Positions 1 to 8,529 of a stretch of 64,000 nucleotides of DNA are shown in pieces. Each line of letters begins with the position of its first letter. The stretch's first letter is position 1. Source of the stretch: Bacillus sp. NEB1478 (lineage in GTDB: Bacteria; Bacillota; Bacilli; Bacillales; Fictibacillaceae); contig NZ_CP134049.1 of NCBI RefSeq assembly GCF_031582965.1, forward strand, positions 2,790,001 through 2,854,000, read 5' to 3'. The translations under genes were made by a program, and so were the position numbers. The notes beneath the pieces were generated by a model, which saw only the letters and a program-made list of their open reading frames with translations, ran no database searches and had not been told where the DNA came from.

Positions 1-1
1 T

Positions 2-685
2 ATCCCTCCTCATGATAAGTTAGATCATGTTGCGAATTACTTGTACATGCTGAATGGAACCGTTCCACAAAAAGCGCACGTTACTTCGCTCGAAAGCTAT
101 ATGATATTGACCCTCGAACATGGGATGAACGCTTCTACTTTTTCAGCAAGGGTTACAGCTTCCACTGAATCTGATCTAGTGTCCGCTATCACTTCTGCGG
201 TTGGTACGATGAAAGGACCGCTTCACGGCGGCGCTCCATCTGGAGTGATCGATCTTTTAAATGAAGTCTCGTTTGTCGGTGATGCAGAAAAAGTGATCCG
301 CAATAAATTAAACAATAAAGAAAAACTGATGGGCTTTGGACACCGTGTTTATAAGACACACGACCCTCGCAGTATTGCTTTGAAAGAAACACTATTAAAC
401 TTAGTCGGACAGGATAAATGGCTTGACTTAGCAATCGATGTGGAAAAAATTGCTGTAGCGTTATTGGAAGAATACAAGCCTGGCAGATCGTTATATACGA
501 ATGTCGAGTTCTACGCAGCGGCAATTATGAAATCTATTAATCTTGATGCTTCCCTTTTCACCCCGACTTTTTCAGCGAGCAGAATCGTCGGCTGGACAGC
601 ACACGTAATTGAACAATCAGAAGACAACACCATTTACAGGCCACAATCTGCCTATGTGGGGAAAATGGTTAACGGTACAGTATAG
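2..685 (+). CDS. citA: Citrate synthase, CitA type (3' part; start lies upstream of the window)
   Basis: C-terminal ~227 residues of a citrate synthase, which condenses oxaloacetate and acetyl-CoA to citrate. The frame is open from base 2, so the gene is cut by the window edge and the first Met at 41 is internal. Visible signatures are [23 protein letters not shown] with the catalytic His, GFGHRVYK, and the C-terminal [17 protein letters not shown]. The position of the usual catalytic Asp reads TNVEFYAA, that is Glu; from memory Bacillus subtilis CitA also has Glu there, which is why I call the minor CitA type rather than CitZ. It ends 67 bp before a convergent AHSA1 gene, with a shared hairpin between them. 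Confidence 0.93.
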   Translation: MPPHDKLDHVANYLYMLNGTVPQKAHVTSLESYMILTLEHGMNASTFSARVTASTESDLVSAITSAVGTMKGPLHGGAPSGVIDLLNEVSFVGDAEKVIRNKLNNKEKLMGFGHRVYKTHDPRSIALKETLLNLVGQDKWLDLAIDVEKIAVALLEEYKPGRSLYTNVEFYAAAIMKSINLDASLFTPTFSASRIVGWTAHVIEQSEDNTIYRPQSAYVGKMVNGTV

Positions 686-695
686 CCAGTGCAAT

Positions 696-731
696 AAAAA
701 GGCGTACTTCCTAGGTTGGAATGTACGCCTT
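696..731 (-). terminator. Rho-independent terminator, mainly for the AHSA1 gene
   Basis: Perfect 9-bp stem AAGGCGTAC/GTACGCCTT (699-707 with 723-731). On the minus strand it is followed by a T-run, so it fits the end of the gene at 752-1258. It may also slow transcription leaving citA. Confidence 0.8.
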
Positions 732-751
732 CATAAATTGTTTAAAAGATC

Positions 752-1258
752 TTAATTCATTTTTGATAAATACGCTTCGAACTTATCCCACATTTCTGTA
801 AAGCCTTGGACCATACCCATATCCAGTACAGTCTTTACTGCCTCTTCTGACGAGAACTGAGCGTGGTTGACAAGTTTCGTTTTACCTTCGTGTTCGATAA
901 GTGTTAACGTGATTAAAGTGCCTGGCAAATTTTCGTTTATTTTTCCTTCTTCATCTGAGAAATAATCTTCATAGAAGATTCGCTCAGGCTCAACTATCTC
1001 TTTATATAAAGCTAATCCCCAAGACTTCATTTCACCATCAGGAGATTCCATGCAATAGTGCCACGAACCGCCTTCACGAAAGTCCATTTTACTTACAGGA
1101 ATCGTCCAGTATTTAGGACCCCACCATTGTGAGAGATGTTCAGGATCTGACAGTGCTTGAAAAACAAGTTCTCTTGGTGCATCAAAGATTCTAGTAAAGA
1201 TGATGTCAGTACCCTCAACCGTTGTAGTCATTGAATTCTTCACATGATTTTCAGCCAT
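752..1258 (-). CDS. SRPBCC / AHSA1-domain protein
   Basis: 168 residues forming one START-like AHSA1 domain, starting at about residue 18 (FTRIFDAPRELVFQALSDPEHLSQWWGP). The family binds hydrophobic ligands in a helix-grip fold; most bacterial members have no known substrate. The ATG at 1258 has an AGGAGG site 8 bases upstream. An ArsR repressor gene and the remnant of a second AHSA1 gene lie just upstream on the same strand, so this gene probably belonged to an ArsR-AHSA1-AHSA1 operon. The family call is firm; the ligand is unknown. Confidence 0.85.
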   Translation of the reverse strand: MAENHVKNSMTTTVEGTDIIFTRIFDAPRELVFQALSDPEHLSQWWGPKYWTIPVSKMDFREGGSWHYCMESPDGEMKSWGLALYKEIVEPERIFYEDYFSDEEGKINENLPGTLITLTLIEHEGKTKLVNHAQFSSEEAVKTVLDMGMVQGFTEMWDKFEAYLSKMN

Positions 1259-1288
1259 TTTTTAATTCCTCCTAGAAATATAAAAATT

Positions 1289-1477
1289 TCAATCAGCTTT
1301 AGTTTGAAGCTTTATCATTCGTGCCACCAGAAGGTTCATGGTGTACTTTGCTCCCTCCATAGCACCACATTCATTGATTGCCTTTTCAAGTTCGTCCACT
1401 GATTTAAAGACCATTTTCATAGAAAGTTCAGTCTGATTATCTTCATCATCCCATTTGTTTGTGACACATTTCAGCGG
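1289..1477 (-). pseudogene. Remnant of a second AHSA1-domain gene (C-terminal ~62 residues)
   Basis: Reading on from the ArsR stop codon in the same frame gives about 62 open codons. They include TELSMKMVFKSVDELEKAI and ECGAMEGAKYTMNLLVARM and then TGA. This is the typical end of an AHSA1 protein, where the last helix carries a GAxEGAxxTLxxL-like motif. No start codon or N-terminal half of the domain is present. The simplest reading is that a deletion removed the 5' part of an AHSA1 gene that once followed arsR. An intact ArsR/AHSA1 pair at 49787-50555 shows the expected layout. Confidence 0.8.
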
Positions 1478-1813
1478 CTACTGGTGGTTATTTTTGTCCA
1501 CTTCCTTTCTTTGGAGATTCTTCAGGTATTCGTCCAAGCGGTCCAATCGTTCGTTCCAGAGATGTCTGTAAGAATCAATCCAGGTGTCTAATTCTTTAAA
1601 TGGTTCTGCTCTTAATTTATAGTAGCGTCGATTGGCGATTGGCTGCACTTCAACGAGCCCGTTTTCACTCAGAACACGAAGATGTTTTGAAACTTGGGGC
1701 TGGTTCAATCCCAGTTTCTCTGTGACTTCCCCTACCGTCATGGGACCATCACGCAGAAGTTCAACTATGTGCAAGCGGTTTGGCTCGGCGAGAGCATTTA
1801 ATATAGTTTTCAT
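1478..1813 (-). CDS. ArsR-family transcriptional repressor
   Basis: 111 residues from the Met at 1813. The winged helix-turn-helix covers most of the protein (ALAEPNRLHIVELLRDGPMTVGEVTEKLGLNQPQVSKHLRVL), followed by a beta-wing (GLVEVQPIANRRYYKL) and a C-terminal helix. It lacks the Cys metal-binding motif of ArsR/SmtB sensors. It resembles the subgroup that controls SRPBCC genes. The open frame reaches 1900, but the extra 29 residues are AT-rich and unlike the family. No clear ribosome site precedes 1813. A TTTACA and TATATT pair just upstream would give an almost leaderless mRNA, so the start is uncertain. Its partner gene downstream is broken. Confidence 0.85.
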   Translation of the reverse strand: MKTILNALAEPNRLHIVELLRDGPMTVGEVTEKLGLNQPQVSKHLRVLSENGLVEVQPIANRRYYKLRAEPFKELDTWIDSYRHLWNERLDRLDEYLKNLQRKEVDKNNHQ

Positions 1814-1930
1814 GTTTATAATATACATCACAAGGAATATACGTGTAAAGGAATATTTAAAAATTTCCAGAAAATATTTAAATTTAGTTATAATGTACAT
1901 ATTGTTTTATTATTTCTAAAGGAGATTCCT

Positions 1931-2704
1931 ATGGATTATAAAATCGCATTCTTCGATGTGGATGGAACGATAACACACCACGAGGATGGCAGCATTTCAA
2001 ATCATACGAAAGATGCCATAACAGCATTAAAGAACAAAGGTCTAACAGTTGTGGCAGCGACTGGCAGACCCTTATCCATGTGCAATGAAATTAGAGAATT
2101 AGGCATAGATACGTTCATCACGGCAAATGGTGCTTTCGTGAAACACAATCAAGAAGTGCTTCATAAAGTGGCAATGGATAAGACGATCGTGCAAGAAGTG
2201 TTTGAATTTGCGAGTATAGAAAACCATGGTCTTTCTTTTTATACAGAAGAGTTCAGCATGAACGGTGTAAAAGACTCTGAAATCTTAAACGCATTGAAGG
2301 AAACATTGTCTTTAAATAAGTATCCAGCGATCAATGAGCTAATTTATCAAGAAGAGGTCTACTTAATGTGCTTGTTTGCTTCAGACGAAGCAGTTGAGAA
2401 ATACATACAAAAGTTTCCACATCTAACCTTTAAAAGATGGCACCCTTTCGTATTGAATGTATTACAAGAAGATGTATCTAAATCGTTAGCCATTCTAAAA
2501 GTCTTACAGTTCTTTGGCATTGACCGATCGGAAGCTATTGCCTTCGGTGATGGAGATAATGACATTGATATGCTGGAATTAGCGGGGCTTGGAGTAGCTA
2601 TGGGGAATGGAAGCGAAAAGTTAAAAAGTGTTGCAGATTTTGTTACTAAAAGATCCAGTGAAGACGGAATTGAATTTGCATTAAAAAAGTATGGGATCAT
2701 TTAG
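1931..2704 (+). CDS. HAD-superfamily phosphatase, Cof subfamily (IIB)
   Basis: 257 residues. Motif I is FFDVDGTIT at residues 7-15 (nucleophile Asp and acid/base Asp), motif II VAATGR near residue 41, and the terminal Mg-binding motif GDGDNDIDML near residue 207. The cap between about residues 80 and 190 is the type C2 cap of Cof proteins, which dephosphorylate sugar phosphates, FMN or PLP with broad specificity. An AAAGGAG site precedes the ATG. It is divergent from the arsR gene and is followed by a long AT-rich gap. The substrate cannot be told from sequence. Confidence 0.9.
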   Translation: MDYKIAFFDVDGTITHHEDGSISNHTKDAITALKNKGLTVVAATGRPLSMCNEIRELGIDTFITANGAFVKHNQEVLHKVAMDKTIVQEVFEFASIENHGLSFYTEEFSMNGVKDSEILNALKETLSLNKYPAINELIYQEEVYLMCLFASDEAVEKYIQKFPHLTFKRWHPFVLNVLQEDVSKSLAILKVLQFFGIDRSEAIAFGDGDNDIDMLELAGLGVAMGNGSEKLKSVADFVTKRSSEDGIEFALKKYGII

Positions 2705-2823
2705 CCCCATACCTAAAAGGTCTCTATTTACATTAATTTCCAAGTTCAAAATCATTCTAAATCCGATTCAGCCATTAGATTCCTTATTAATATTTTACCA
2801 TAAATAACCTCATAATTGTAGTC

Positions 2824-2866
2824 TTGTTTTTGAATAATTTACCAATATAATAAGTGTGTTACACAC
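2824..2866 (+). promoter_or_regulatory. Sigma-A-type promoter with a palindromic operator-like site
   Basis: TTGTTT (2824-2829), 16-bp spacer and a perfect TATAAT (2846-2851). The 13-bp palindrome GTGTGTTACACAC (2854-2866) sits where transcription would begin. It lies 55 bp upstream of the aldo/keto reductase start, so a repressor acting there is plausible. Confidence 0.55.
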
Positions 2867-2920
2867 CTAGATGGACATTGATTGAGTGATATGACTCACA
2901 AAAACAGGAGGAATCTATCA

Positions 2921-3916
2921 ATGAAACAGAGAGTAATCGGTCATAACGGTCCGTTAGTTTCTGAAATTGGTCTTGGTTGTATGGGGATGTCATGGTTATA
3001 TGGTCAAGCTGATCGAAGCGAAAGCATTGCAACAATCCACACTGCATTGGATGGCGGTATTACACTCTTTGATACAGGAGATTTATATGGAGACGGACAC
3101 AATGAATTACTTCTACATGAAGCATTTCAAGGAATCCAAAGGGAAAATGCGTTCATTTCAGTAAAATTCGATGGCAAGCTGCACCCGCTGGGCAAGAATC
3201 ATCAGGGGAGTAATAACCACCCTCAAACCATAAAGAATTTTCTTGAGGATACCTTACTGCGACTCGGTGTTGAATACATCGACCTTTATCAGCCTGCCAC
3301 TGCCAGCCTCAATCCAAATGTACCTGTTGAAGAAACAGTTGGTGCAATTGCAGATATGGTAAAGAAGGGATATGTGCGTTATATTGGTCTTTCTGAAGTA
3401 GGTGTGGATACCATTCGACGTGCACATGCTGTACATCCGATCAGTTGGGTACAAAGTGAATACTCCCTTTTTAACAGGGGTATCGAATTAGATATATTAC
3501 CGACATTACGAGAATTGGGCATTTCACTTTCAGCTTATGGAGTTCTTTCGCGAGGATTGCTAAGCGGAAAATGGTCAAAAGAAAGAGTGTTGGATTTGGA
3601 TGATAAGCGCCAAAAAGCTCCAAGGTTTACGAGCGAAAATCTCGAAACGAATTTAGCACTTGTCGAGGCTTTGCGTAAGATTGCTAATGAAAAGGAAGTA
3701 ACTGTTGCACAACTCGCCATTGCATGGGTCCTATTGCAGGGTGATGATATTATCCCATTAGTGGGAGCAAGAAAACGTTCACAACTTCAGGATTTATTTA
3801 ATGCGGTTCATCTACATTTAAATTCAGAAGACTTAAAACGAATTGAAGAAGCTGTGCCTCCAAATCTCGTTGCAGGTGAATATTTCGCTGTACCTCGAAG
3901 CAAATGGTTCTTCTAA
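2921..3916 (+). CDS. Aldo/keto reductase
   Basis: 331 residues from the ATG at 2921, preceded by AGGAGG at a normal distance; an upstream in-frame ATG at 2882 has no such site. NADPH-dependent carbonyl reductase fold: N-terminal MKQRVIGHNGPLVSEIGLGCMG, catalytic Asp and Tyr in DTGDLYG, Lys in ISVKF, and the C-terminal cofactor region IIPLVGARKRSQL. The usual catalytic His of the family is replaced: the strand reads DLYQPATASLNP where many members have LYYxH. Activity is therefore likely but altered in detail. It stands alone behind its own promoter and palindrome. Confidence 0.9.
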   Translation: MKQRVIGHNGPLVSEIGLGCMGMSWLYGQADRSESIATIHTALDGGITLFDTGDLYGDGHNELLLHEAFQGIQRENAFISVKFDGKLHPLGKNHQGSNNHPQTIKNFLEDTLLRLGVEYIDLYQPATASLNPNVPVEETVGAIADMVKKGYVRYIGLSEVGVDTIRRAHAVHPISWVQSEYSLFNRGIELDILPTLRELGISLSAYGVLSRGLLSGKWSKERVLDLDDKRQKAPRFTSENLETNLALVEALRKIANEKEVTVAQLAIAWVLLQGDDIIPLVGARKRSQLQDLFNAVHLHLNSEDLKRIEEAVPPNLVAGEYFAVPRSKWFF

Positions 3917-4015
3917 CAAATCTACTATCCTTTTAATTACTTCTTTTTGAATATTCCGCTTTAACATTGGCGATAATGGTGTTGTGAATATTTACTGAAA
4001 GGAGTGTTGAAACGG

Positions 4016-4159
4016 ATGAACAATAAAGATTATACTGCTGCAAATCTATCGGATAATTTAGTAAGTGAGATTAAATCTTTTGAGGAAAAACTAAAAGGAC
4101 AGTCTAACAAAGATGTTGTGGTTATCGCCTATGAAAAGGGATCAGGTAACGCAAAGTAA
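4016..4159 (+). CDS. Small conserved-looking protein of 47 residues
   Basis: ATG at 4016 after a GAAAGGAG site, stop at 4157-4159, followed at once by a strong terminator. The protein begins MNNKDYTAANLSDNLVSEI and ends KDVVVIAYEKGSGNAK: acidic, no membrane segment and no Cys. The good ribosome site, its own terminator and a coding-like composition support a real gene. I believe similar short proteins occur in other Bacillus species but cannot name a family or role. Confidence 0.7.
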   Translation: MNNKDYTAANLSDNLVSEIKSFEEKLKGQSNKDVVVIAYEKGSGNAK

Positions 4160-4170
4160 CTATCACTAAA

Positions 4171-4204
4171 AAAACGCTCAGATTTTTTTCTGAGCTTTTT
4201 TTTT
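4171..4204 (+). terminator. Rho-independent terminator
   Basis: Stem GCTCAGA/TCTGAGC (4176-4182 with 4189-4195) followed by nine T residues, directly after the 47-residue gene. Confidence 0.88.
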
Positions 4205-4265
4205 ATTCCATTAAAGCACTATTCAGCTGCACAAACAAATCCATTTCAGTATTTGAAAAAGGTTA

Positions 4266-4943
4266 TTAAACAGGTTTACGCCATACTAATGAATATCTCC
4301 AAAAAAGATGAATTTTGAATTGATTCGCTGGCAAATAAGTATCAAAAATGCTAATTAACTCTTTTTTACTTAAGTATCTATCATGTTTCATATGTTCTTG
4401 CATTGCTATTAGCTCTTTTTCGGTCTTCAAGCGCTGAGGTTTTGTTTTTAGATAATAACGATTTAGCGGAATTGCTAAAAGATCAGGTAAATAATCCCAA
4501 CGAGTAATTTGATTATATAAATCAAGAAATATGAGAACTCCACCTGGTTTTAGCGCCTTCTTTAACTTGGGCAATAACTCGTGAAGGTTGATATGATGTA
4601 AAACTGCAAAGGATGAAAAACAATCTAATGACTCATCTTCAAATGAATACTCTACTATATCTTCCGCCTTATACTTAATATTTCGATATGACTTAGAAAA
4701 CTCGATCGCTTTTTTTATCGTGATAGGAGATACATCAAATCCATAAACCTGCTCTGATTTGTCTGCTAGTTTCCTGGCAAACTCACCTGTTCCGCAGCCT
4801 ATATCTACCGCCACTTTACAATCATCAGGTATAAAGCGCAGAAGATAATCATGATAGTGATTATTGTGATCCCATTCCAACTCTTGGACCGCAAATTTAC
4901 CAATTGTATCAAAGTCTTCTTTTACTTTCTTCATATTCTGCAT
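4266..4943 (-). CDS. Class I SAM-dependent methyltransferase
   Basis: 225 residues. The SAM-binding motif I is VAVDIGCGTGEF near residue 45, motif II the acidic strand end VYGFDVS, and motif III SSFAVLHHINLHELLPKLKKALKPGGVLIFLDLY. It resembles the UbiE/Methyltransf_25 small-molecule enzymes. The C-terminal third, with many basic and aromatic residues, is the probable substrate part. The start at 4943 has only a weak GGGATGAG site; a second Met follows three codons later. It follows amj on the same strand with a gap of 78 bases. The substrate is unknown. Confidence 0.85.
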   Translation of the reverse strand: MQNMKKVKEDFDTIGKFAVQELEWDHNNHYHDYLLRFIPDDCKVAVDIGCGTGEFARKLADKSEQVYGFDVSPITIKKAIEFSKSYRNIKYKAEDIVEYSFEDESLDCFSSFAVLHHINLHELLPKLKKALKPGGVLIFLDLYNQITRWDYLPDLLAIPLNRYYLKTKPQRLKTEKELIAMQEHMKHDRYLSKKELISIFDTYLPANQFKIHLFWRYSLVWRKPV

Positions 4944-5021
4944 TCGTATCTCATCCCTGATATCAAATCATTGTTTCAAACTTTCCGAGATTAATACACA
5001 TGTTAATTGAATAAGAAACGA

Positions 5022-5837
5022 TTAAATCCATTTTGCAAACCAGGCTACATAGTAGGCAGCAGGGATAAATAGAAGTTGCGCTACAACCGTCCCGAATAAT
5101 TTCGAACTAACCATTGTCAATGAGTAACTTTTTAAGTAAATGTAATCACATTGTTTCTTCATTACTCTATCAGCTAGGACTGAAGCTTTCGGATCGATAA
5201 ATAAGGTTAGTAAAATTGTTGCAATACCGTTAATGATACCTGATGACATTAATGCAGCCTGTGCATAATCTTTAGGTACTAGCATTGATGCATATATTGA
5301 GGAAAGCACTCCAATAGTAAATACCGCAGAAACTATTACATTTATAACAAAAAGACGTTTTGGAATCGTCTTTAAGGTTACGCCCTTTAAATAAGTCAAT
5401 CTTGGTTTTCTAAAGCACTTAAATACATTTTTAATTCCCTTTGAATTAAATTGATTAATAAATAGGGCAATTACAGAACCACGTTGGTTTGACAGTTGTA
5501 CGATGGCTCGAGAAAAAATATTTATGAAAGTTGGAAAAAGTAAGATTCCAAATAAAACTCCAAAAGATGTTACTCCAATTAATATTCGATATTGCTCTTC
5601 TTTAAAAGTTAATTTGTTCACATCAGGTGCTTCAGCTATAAGTTTTGCGGTTAGAGGCTGCTGGATCATTGTTGAAAATCTAGAAACAATCACTAGTGTG
5701 CTGAACAAAGATATTGCAGTTGCGATTAATTGCACTCTTGTCCCAGAAATTCTAGTTGAATAAGCCAGAGTCTCTATCATTGTGATAATTAATAGAAATA
5801 AAGATATTGTGATTAACTTACCAGTAATTAGTTCCAT
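5022..5837 (-). CDS. amj: Lipid II flippase Amj (alternate to MurJ)
   Basis: 271 residues with about six to eight hydrophobic segments, from the first at 5-25 to the last near 245-268. The N-terminal ETLAYSTRISGTR and VIVSRFSTMIQQPL and the overall length match what I recall of Amj (YdaH in B. subtilis, DUF2837). That protein moves the lipid-linked peptidoglycan precursor across the membrane when MurJ is absent or blocked. An AAGGGG site precedes the ATG. In B. subtilis amj responds to envelope stress (sigma-M); I saw no clear sigma-M promoter here. The assignment rests on recalled motifs, not on a search. Confidence 0.8.
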   Translation of the reverse strand: MELITGKLITISLFLLIITMIETLAYSTRISGTRVQLIATAISLFSTLVIVSRFSTMIQQPLTAKLIAEAPDVNKLTFKEEQYRILIGVTSFGVLFGILLFPTFINIFSRAIVQLSNQRGSVIALFINQFNSKGIKNVFKCFRKPRLTYLKGVTLKTIPKRLFVINVIVSAVFTIGVLSSIYASMLVPKDYAQAALMSSGIINGIATILLTLFIDPKASVLADRVMKKQCDYIYLKSYSLTMVSSKLFGTVVAQLLFIPAAYYVAWFAKWI

Positions 5838-5942
5838 AATAAACCCCTTAAAAAAAATTCAAAATAAGCTACCAGAATTATTTATTAGATGAATTTACTA
5901 AATTATTATTACTTTTTTCCCTTTCATGCCACTTAGTTTCAA

Positions 5943-5979
5943 TAAAAAAGTGCACTTCTCCTTCTTGGAGCAATGCACC
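5943..5979 (-). terminator. Rho-independent terminator after the acetyltransferase
   Basis: On the minus strand GTGCATTGCTCC pairs with GGAGAAGTGCAC (one mismatch) and is followed by six T residues. It is about 40 bases after the stop of the gene at 6020. Confidence 0.85.
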
Positions 5980-6019
5980 GTTTAACTAAATAAGAAGTCA
6001 TTTATTAAAATAGAATATT

Positions 6020-6563
6020 TTATTCATAGTTTTCATTAATGATTGCAAGTACTTGATGATCCTCCCACTTACCGTTTATCATCACGTTTTTCTTTGAGAT
6101 TCCCTCCTTATGAAATCCTGTCTTCTCCAATATTTTAATAGACCCTGCATTATGTGGCATTACCTCGGCTTCTATTCTATGAAGCTTTAATTCTTCAAAC
6201 CCAAAATCAACGATTAATTTAAGAGCTTCTGTCATATATCCTTTTCCGTTTTCCTCTATATCAAGAGAGTATCCTACCATACCCTTTTGGGCAGGTCCTC
6301 TTTCTATTTTAAATAAACTTATTTGTCCGATTAGATCATTGGATTGATTCAGGTAAATACCAAAGGAATAGCTTAAATCACTATCCCTGGTTTCCTCTGC
6401 CTTTTCCATCCTTTTCAATTGCCCTTCTAAGGTATAGAATTCAGGATCTCGATTAATGGAATATTGGCTGAAAAAATCTTTGTTCCTAATTTCAAGTTCT
6501 AATAAGGATGCTGCATCACTAATTTTTTAGCGGTTTTATAAAAATCTTTGTACATGTTTTCAC
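6020..6563 (-). pseudogene. RimJ-type GNAT acetyltransferase with a one-base frameshift
   Basis: The main open frame covers the C-terminal GNAT core (GMVGYSLDIEENGKGYMTEAL, LHRIEAEVMPHNAGSIKILEKTGF). The usual N-terminus lies upstream: a GTG at 6563 with GGAGG eight bases before it reads MKTCTKIFIKPLK. It then leaves frame at a run of six T on the plus strand (6523-6528). Removing one base gives a continuous 180-residue protein through SDAASLLELEIRNKDFFSQY, the length normal for this family. Either the gene is a recent pseudogene, the run is a slippage switch, or the base is a sequencing error. A shorter product could start at the TTG at 6418, but it would lack the first beta strands. Confidence 0.82.
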
Positions 6564-6732
6564 TAACTATACCTCCATTAAGAGACTAATAGATACATCT
6601 CATTTTTATTCCATTATAAAAGGGGTATTTCCTCCAGAAATTTAACTACTTTATTTTTTCACCATTCCCTACAAGACTAACCAACAGTTCATTTGGTATG
6701 CCTTTGTCCTCCTTCAGCTTTTTTGCCTTTTT

Positions 6733-7959
6733 TTATAAAGTGATAGTCTCTTTTGATTTTCCCTGTTTTCTTTGTACGTTAATTAAAGTAAATGACAGTA
6801 GCGCAGACGCGCCAATTAGGCATGCTCCAAACACATACACCCACCTAACTCCGATCACATCTGCAACCCATCCAAAAATAGCAATTGAAATACTAGTAAT
6901 TGTCGATAAAACGATATTTCTGGAAGCATAGATCTTGGGGAGAAGATCGCTATCCACGTTTGTTTGAATGGCCGTTTGCTGTGAGACATCTCTCAATTGG
7001 TAAGCTGGCCCCATTAAAACACAGAGAAACAGAGAAAGGATGGGTACGCTGTTTAAGCCATACAGCAGGGTGAACAAACTGAATAGTGCAGATCCTATTG
7101 CCATATTGATAATTAAATGTTTTTGTATTTGTTTAGCCATCCAATAAGTCAAGATGCCCCCGAGAATTGTTCCTATGTAGTAACTTGAATTGATATAGCC
7201 CCACCATTGTACATCTTGATGCAATGCCTCTTTCACATAAACTAATGTAATCGCACCTACCCAGATTGTTCCTGCCATTCCTTCAATCATATCCATGATC
7301 GTAACTAATCTTAACGTTTCGTTATTCCATAGATGTGACCAACCTTCCTTGATCATCATCCATTTTGATTGAGTTGTTTTGTGCTGATTATTTTCTAATT
7401 TGATGGAACCCGCAATAAAAGACAAACAAACTGCAGCAAGCCATAGCAGAATTGCGGCACCTATTAAAGTCGGCATATGCCCGAACTTAATCACGAGCAA
7501 TCCGGTGAATGTATACCCTGCAATCTGTACCGCTTGATTCGTCACGGATAGTGAACTGTTTGCTTTTACTAGATTCTCTTTTTCCACTACTTTCGGTACT
7601 ACCGTGCTTAAAAGCGGACTTCCCCATCCCTCAATGAAAGATATGATCAAAACACAAAAAAGCAGTAAAGTCATATTCGAGGTTATAAAAGGAAAACCAA
7701 CGATTAAACAAGTTATGAGGCTAGCTTTTATGAAAGGAATAAAGACTAGTAATTTTGAAAAAGAAAATTGTTCAAGGATAAGCGGTGCTGTAAACCCTGC
7801 TGCTAAACTAGCCAAAGCTCTTAATAGAGGAAAAAGAGCCGCAAAAAACGCAGAACCTGTTTGTTGGTATATAAAAGTGGTAATGACCATGATATAAATA
7901 ACATCCGCTAACGAAATACTAGCAGAGGCAAACCAATAACAATAAAATGGTTTTTTCAT
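6733..7959 (-). CDS. MFS transporter (12-TM, drug-exporter-like)
   Basis: 408 residues, almost entirely hydrophobic with twelve predicted segments; begins MKKPFYCYWFASASISLADV after a GGGAGG site. The layout resembles the MFS_3 group that contains macrolide and multidrug exporters: small TM1-TM2 loop, long central loop after NNQHKTTQSKWMM, conserved Arg-rich loop LRDVSQQTAIQ. The substrate is unknown. After the stop codon the same frame stays open for about 30 codons to a second stop near 6650; I found no evidence that this is translated. Confidence 0.87.
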   Translation of the reverse strand: MKKPFYCYWFASASISLADVIYIMVITTFIYQQTGSAFFAALFPLLRALASLAAGFTAPLILEQFSFSKLLVFIPFIKASLITCLIVGFPFITSNMTLLLFCVLIISFIEGWGSPLLSTVVPKVVEKENLVKANSSLSVTNQAVQIAGYTFTGLLVIKFGHMPTLIGAAILLWLAAVCLSFIAGSIKLENNQHKTTQSKWMMIKEGWSHLWNNETLRLVTIMDMIEGMAGTIWVGAITLVYVKEALHQDVQWWGYINSSYYIGTILGGILTYWMAKQIQKHLIINMAIGSALFSLFTLLYGLNSVPILSLFLCVLMGPAYQLRDVSQQTAIQTNVDSDLLPKIYASRNIVLSTITSISIAIFGWVADVIGVRWVYVFGACLIGASALLSFTLINVQRKQGKSKETITL

Positions 7960-8056
7960 TAGTGAGACCTCCCTTTAAGTATGGGAAACCAAAATCATAC
8001 AACTAAATTATGACTTTCTTGCACTTATTATACAAAAATGTTTATTAAATGTAACT

Positions 8057-8082
8057 AAAAAAAGACCTAGTTGGCCTTTTCT
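8057..8082 (-). terminator. Probable terminator after the VOC gene
   Basis: Minus strand AAGGCC, a short loop, then GGTCTT followed by a T-run. The stem is short and imperfect. Confidence 0.5.
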
Positions 8083-8106
8083 AGATACATGAAGGAATAG
8101 GAAATT

Positions 8107-8508
8107 CTATGTTTTTATACTTACTGTCTGTATTTTATTCATTCTATCCTTTTTTTCGGCTTCATTTTTATATTCAAAAAAGCCTAAACGATTTCCCCAG
8201 GGGTCCGCAAATGTCGCCCACCTCACTGGAACCTCTTCTCTTACGTGTATTTCAAAAGGCTCTACTTTCATTTCGCTTATCATTCTATTTCTCTCGTCTT
8301 CAATGGATAAAACACCAAAACGCAGTGGTCCACTTTCCTCAGTTGGTATACCTTCAGCTACTTGCAGCCAACAGCCAGGAAGCAGTTCCCATTCTGCAAA
8401 TCCATCGTGTGGTGTAAAATCAGGTTCCTTATTTAATAAAGTTTTATACCATTTTAACCCTTCGCTAAAATCAGATACTCGAACTTGATAGGTCATTTCA
8501 TAAATCAT
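8107..8508 (-). CDS. VOC (glyoxalase/dioxygenase) family protein
   Basis: 133 residues with the two beta-alpha-beta-beta-beta modules of the vicinal-oxygen-chelate fold: first half YQVRVSDFSEGLKWYKTLLN, second half EIHVREEVPVRWATFADPWGNRLGFFEYK. The ATFADPWGNRLGFFE ending is the family hallmark, with Glu as a likely metal ligand. Members include glyoxalase I, fosfomycin and bleomycin resistance proteins and many of unknown role. A GGGGG site sits upstream of the ATG. It follows a membrane protein gene on the same strand, 21 bp away, so the two are probably cotranscribed. Confidence 0.85.
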   Translation of the reverse strand: MIYEMTYQVRVSDFSEGLKWYKTLLNKEPDFTPHDGFAEWELLPGCWLQVAEGIPTEESGPLRFGVLSIEDERNRMISEMKVEPFEIHVREEVPVRWATFADPWGNRLGFFEYKNEAEKKDRMNKIQTVSIKT

Positions 8509-8529
8509 CTATTATCCCCCTTCATAAAT

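Noticed and set aside
6645..6735. Open extension of the MFS frame past its stop codon
   Set aside because: About 30 codons stay open after TAA, but there is no start or read-through signal; probably chance or old decay.
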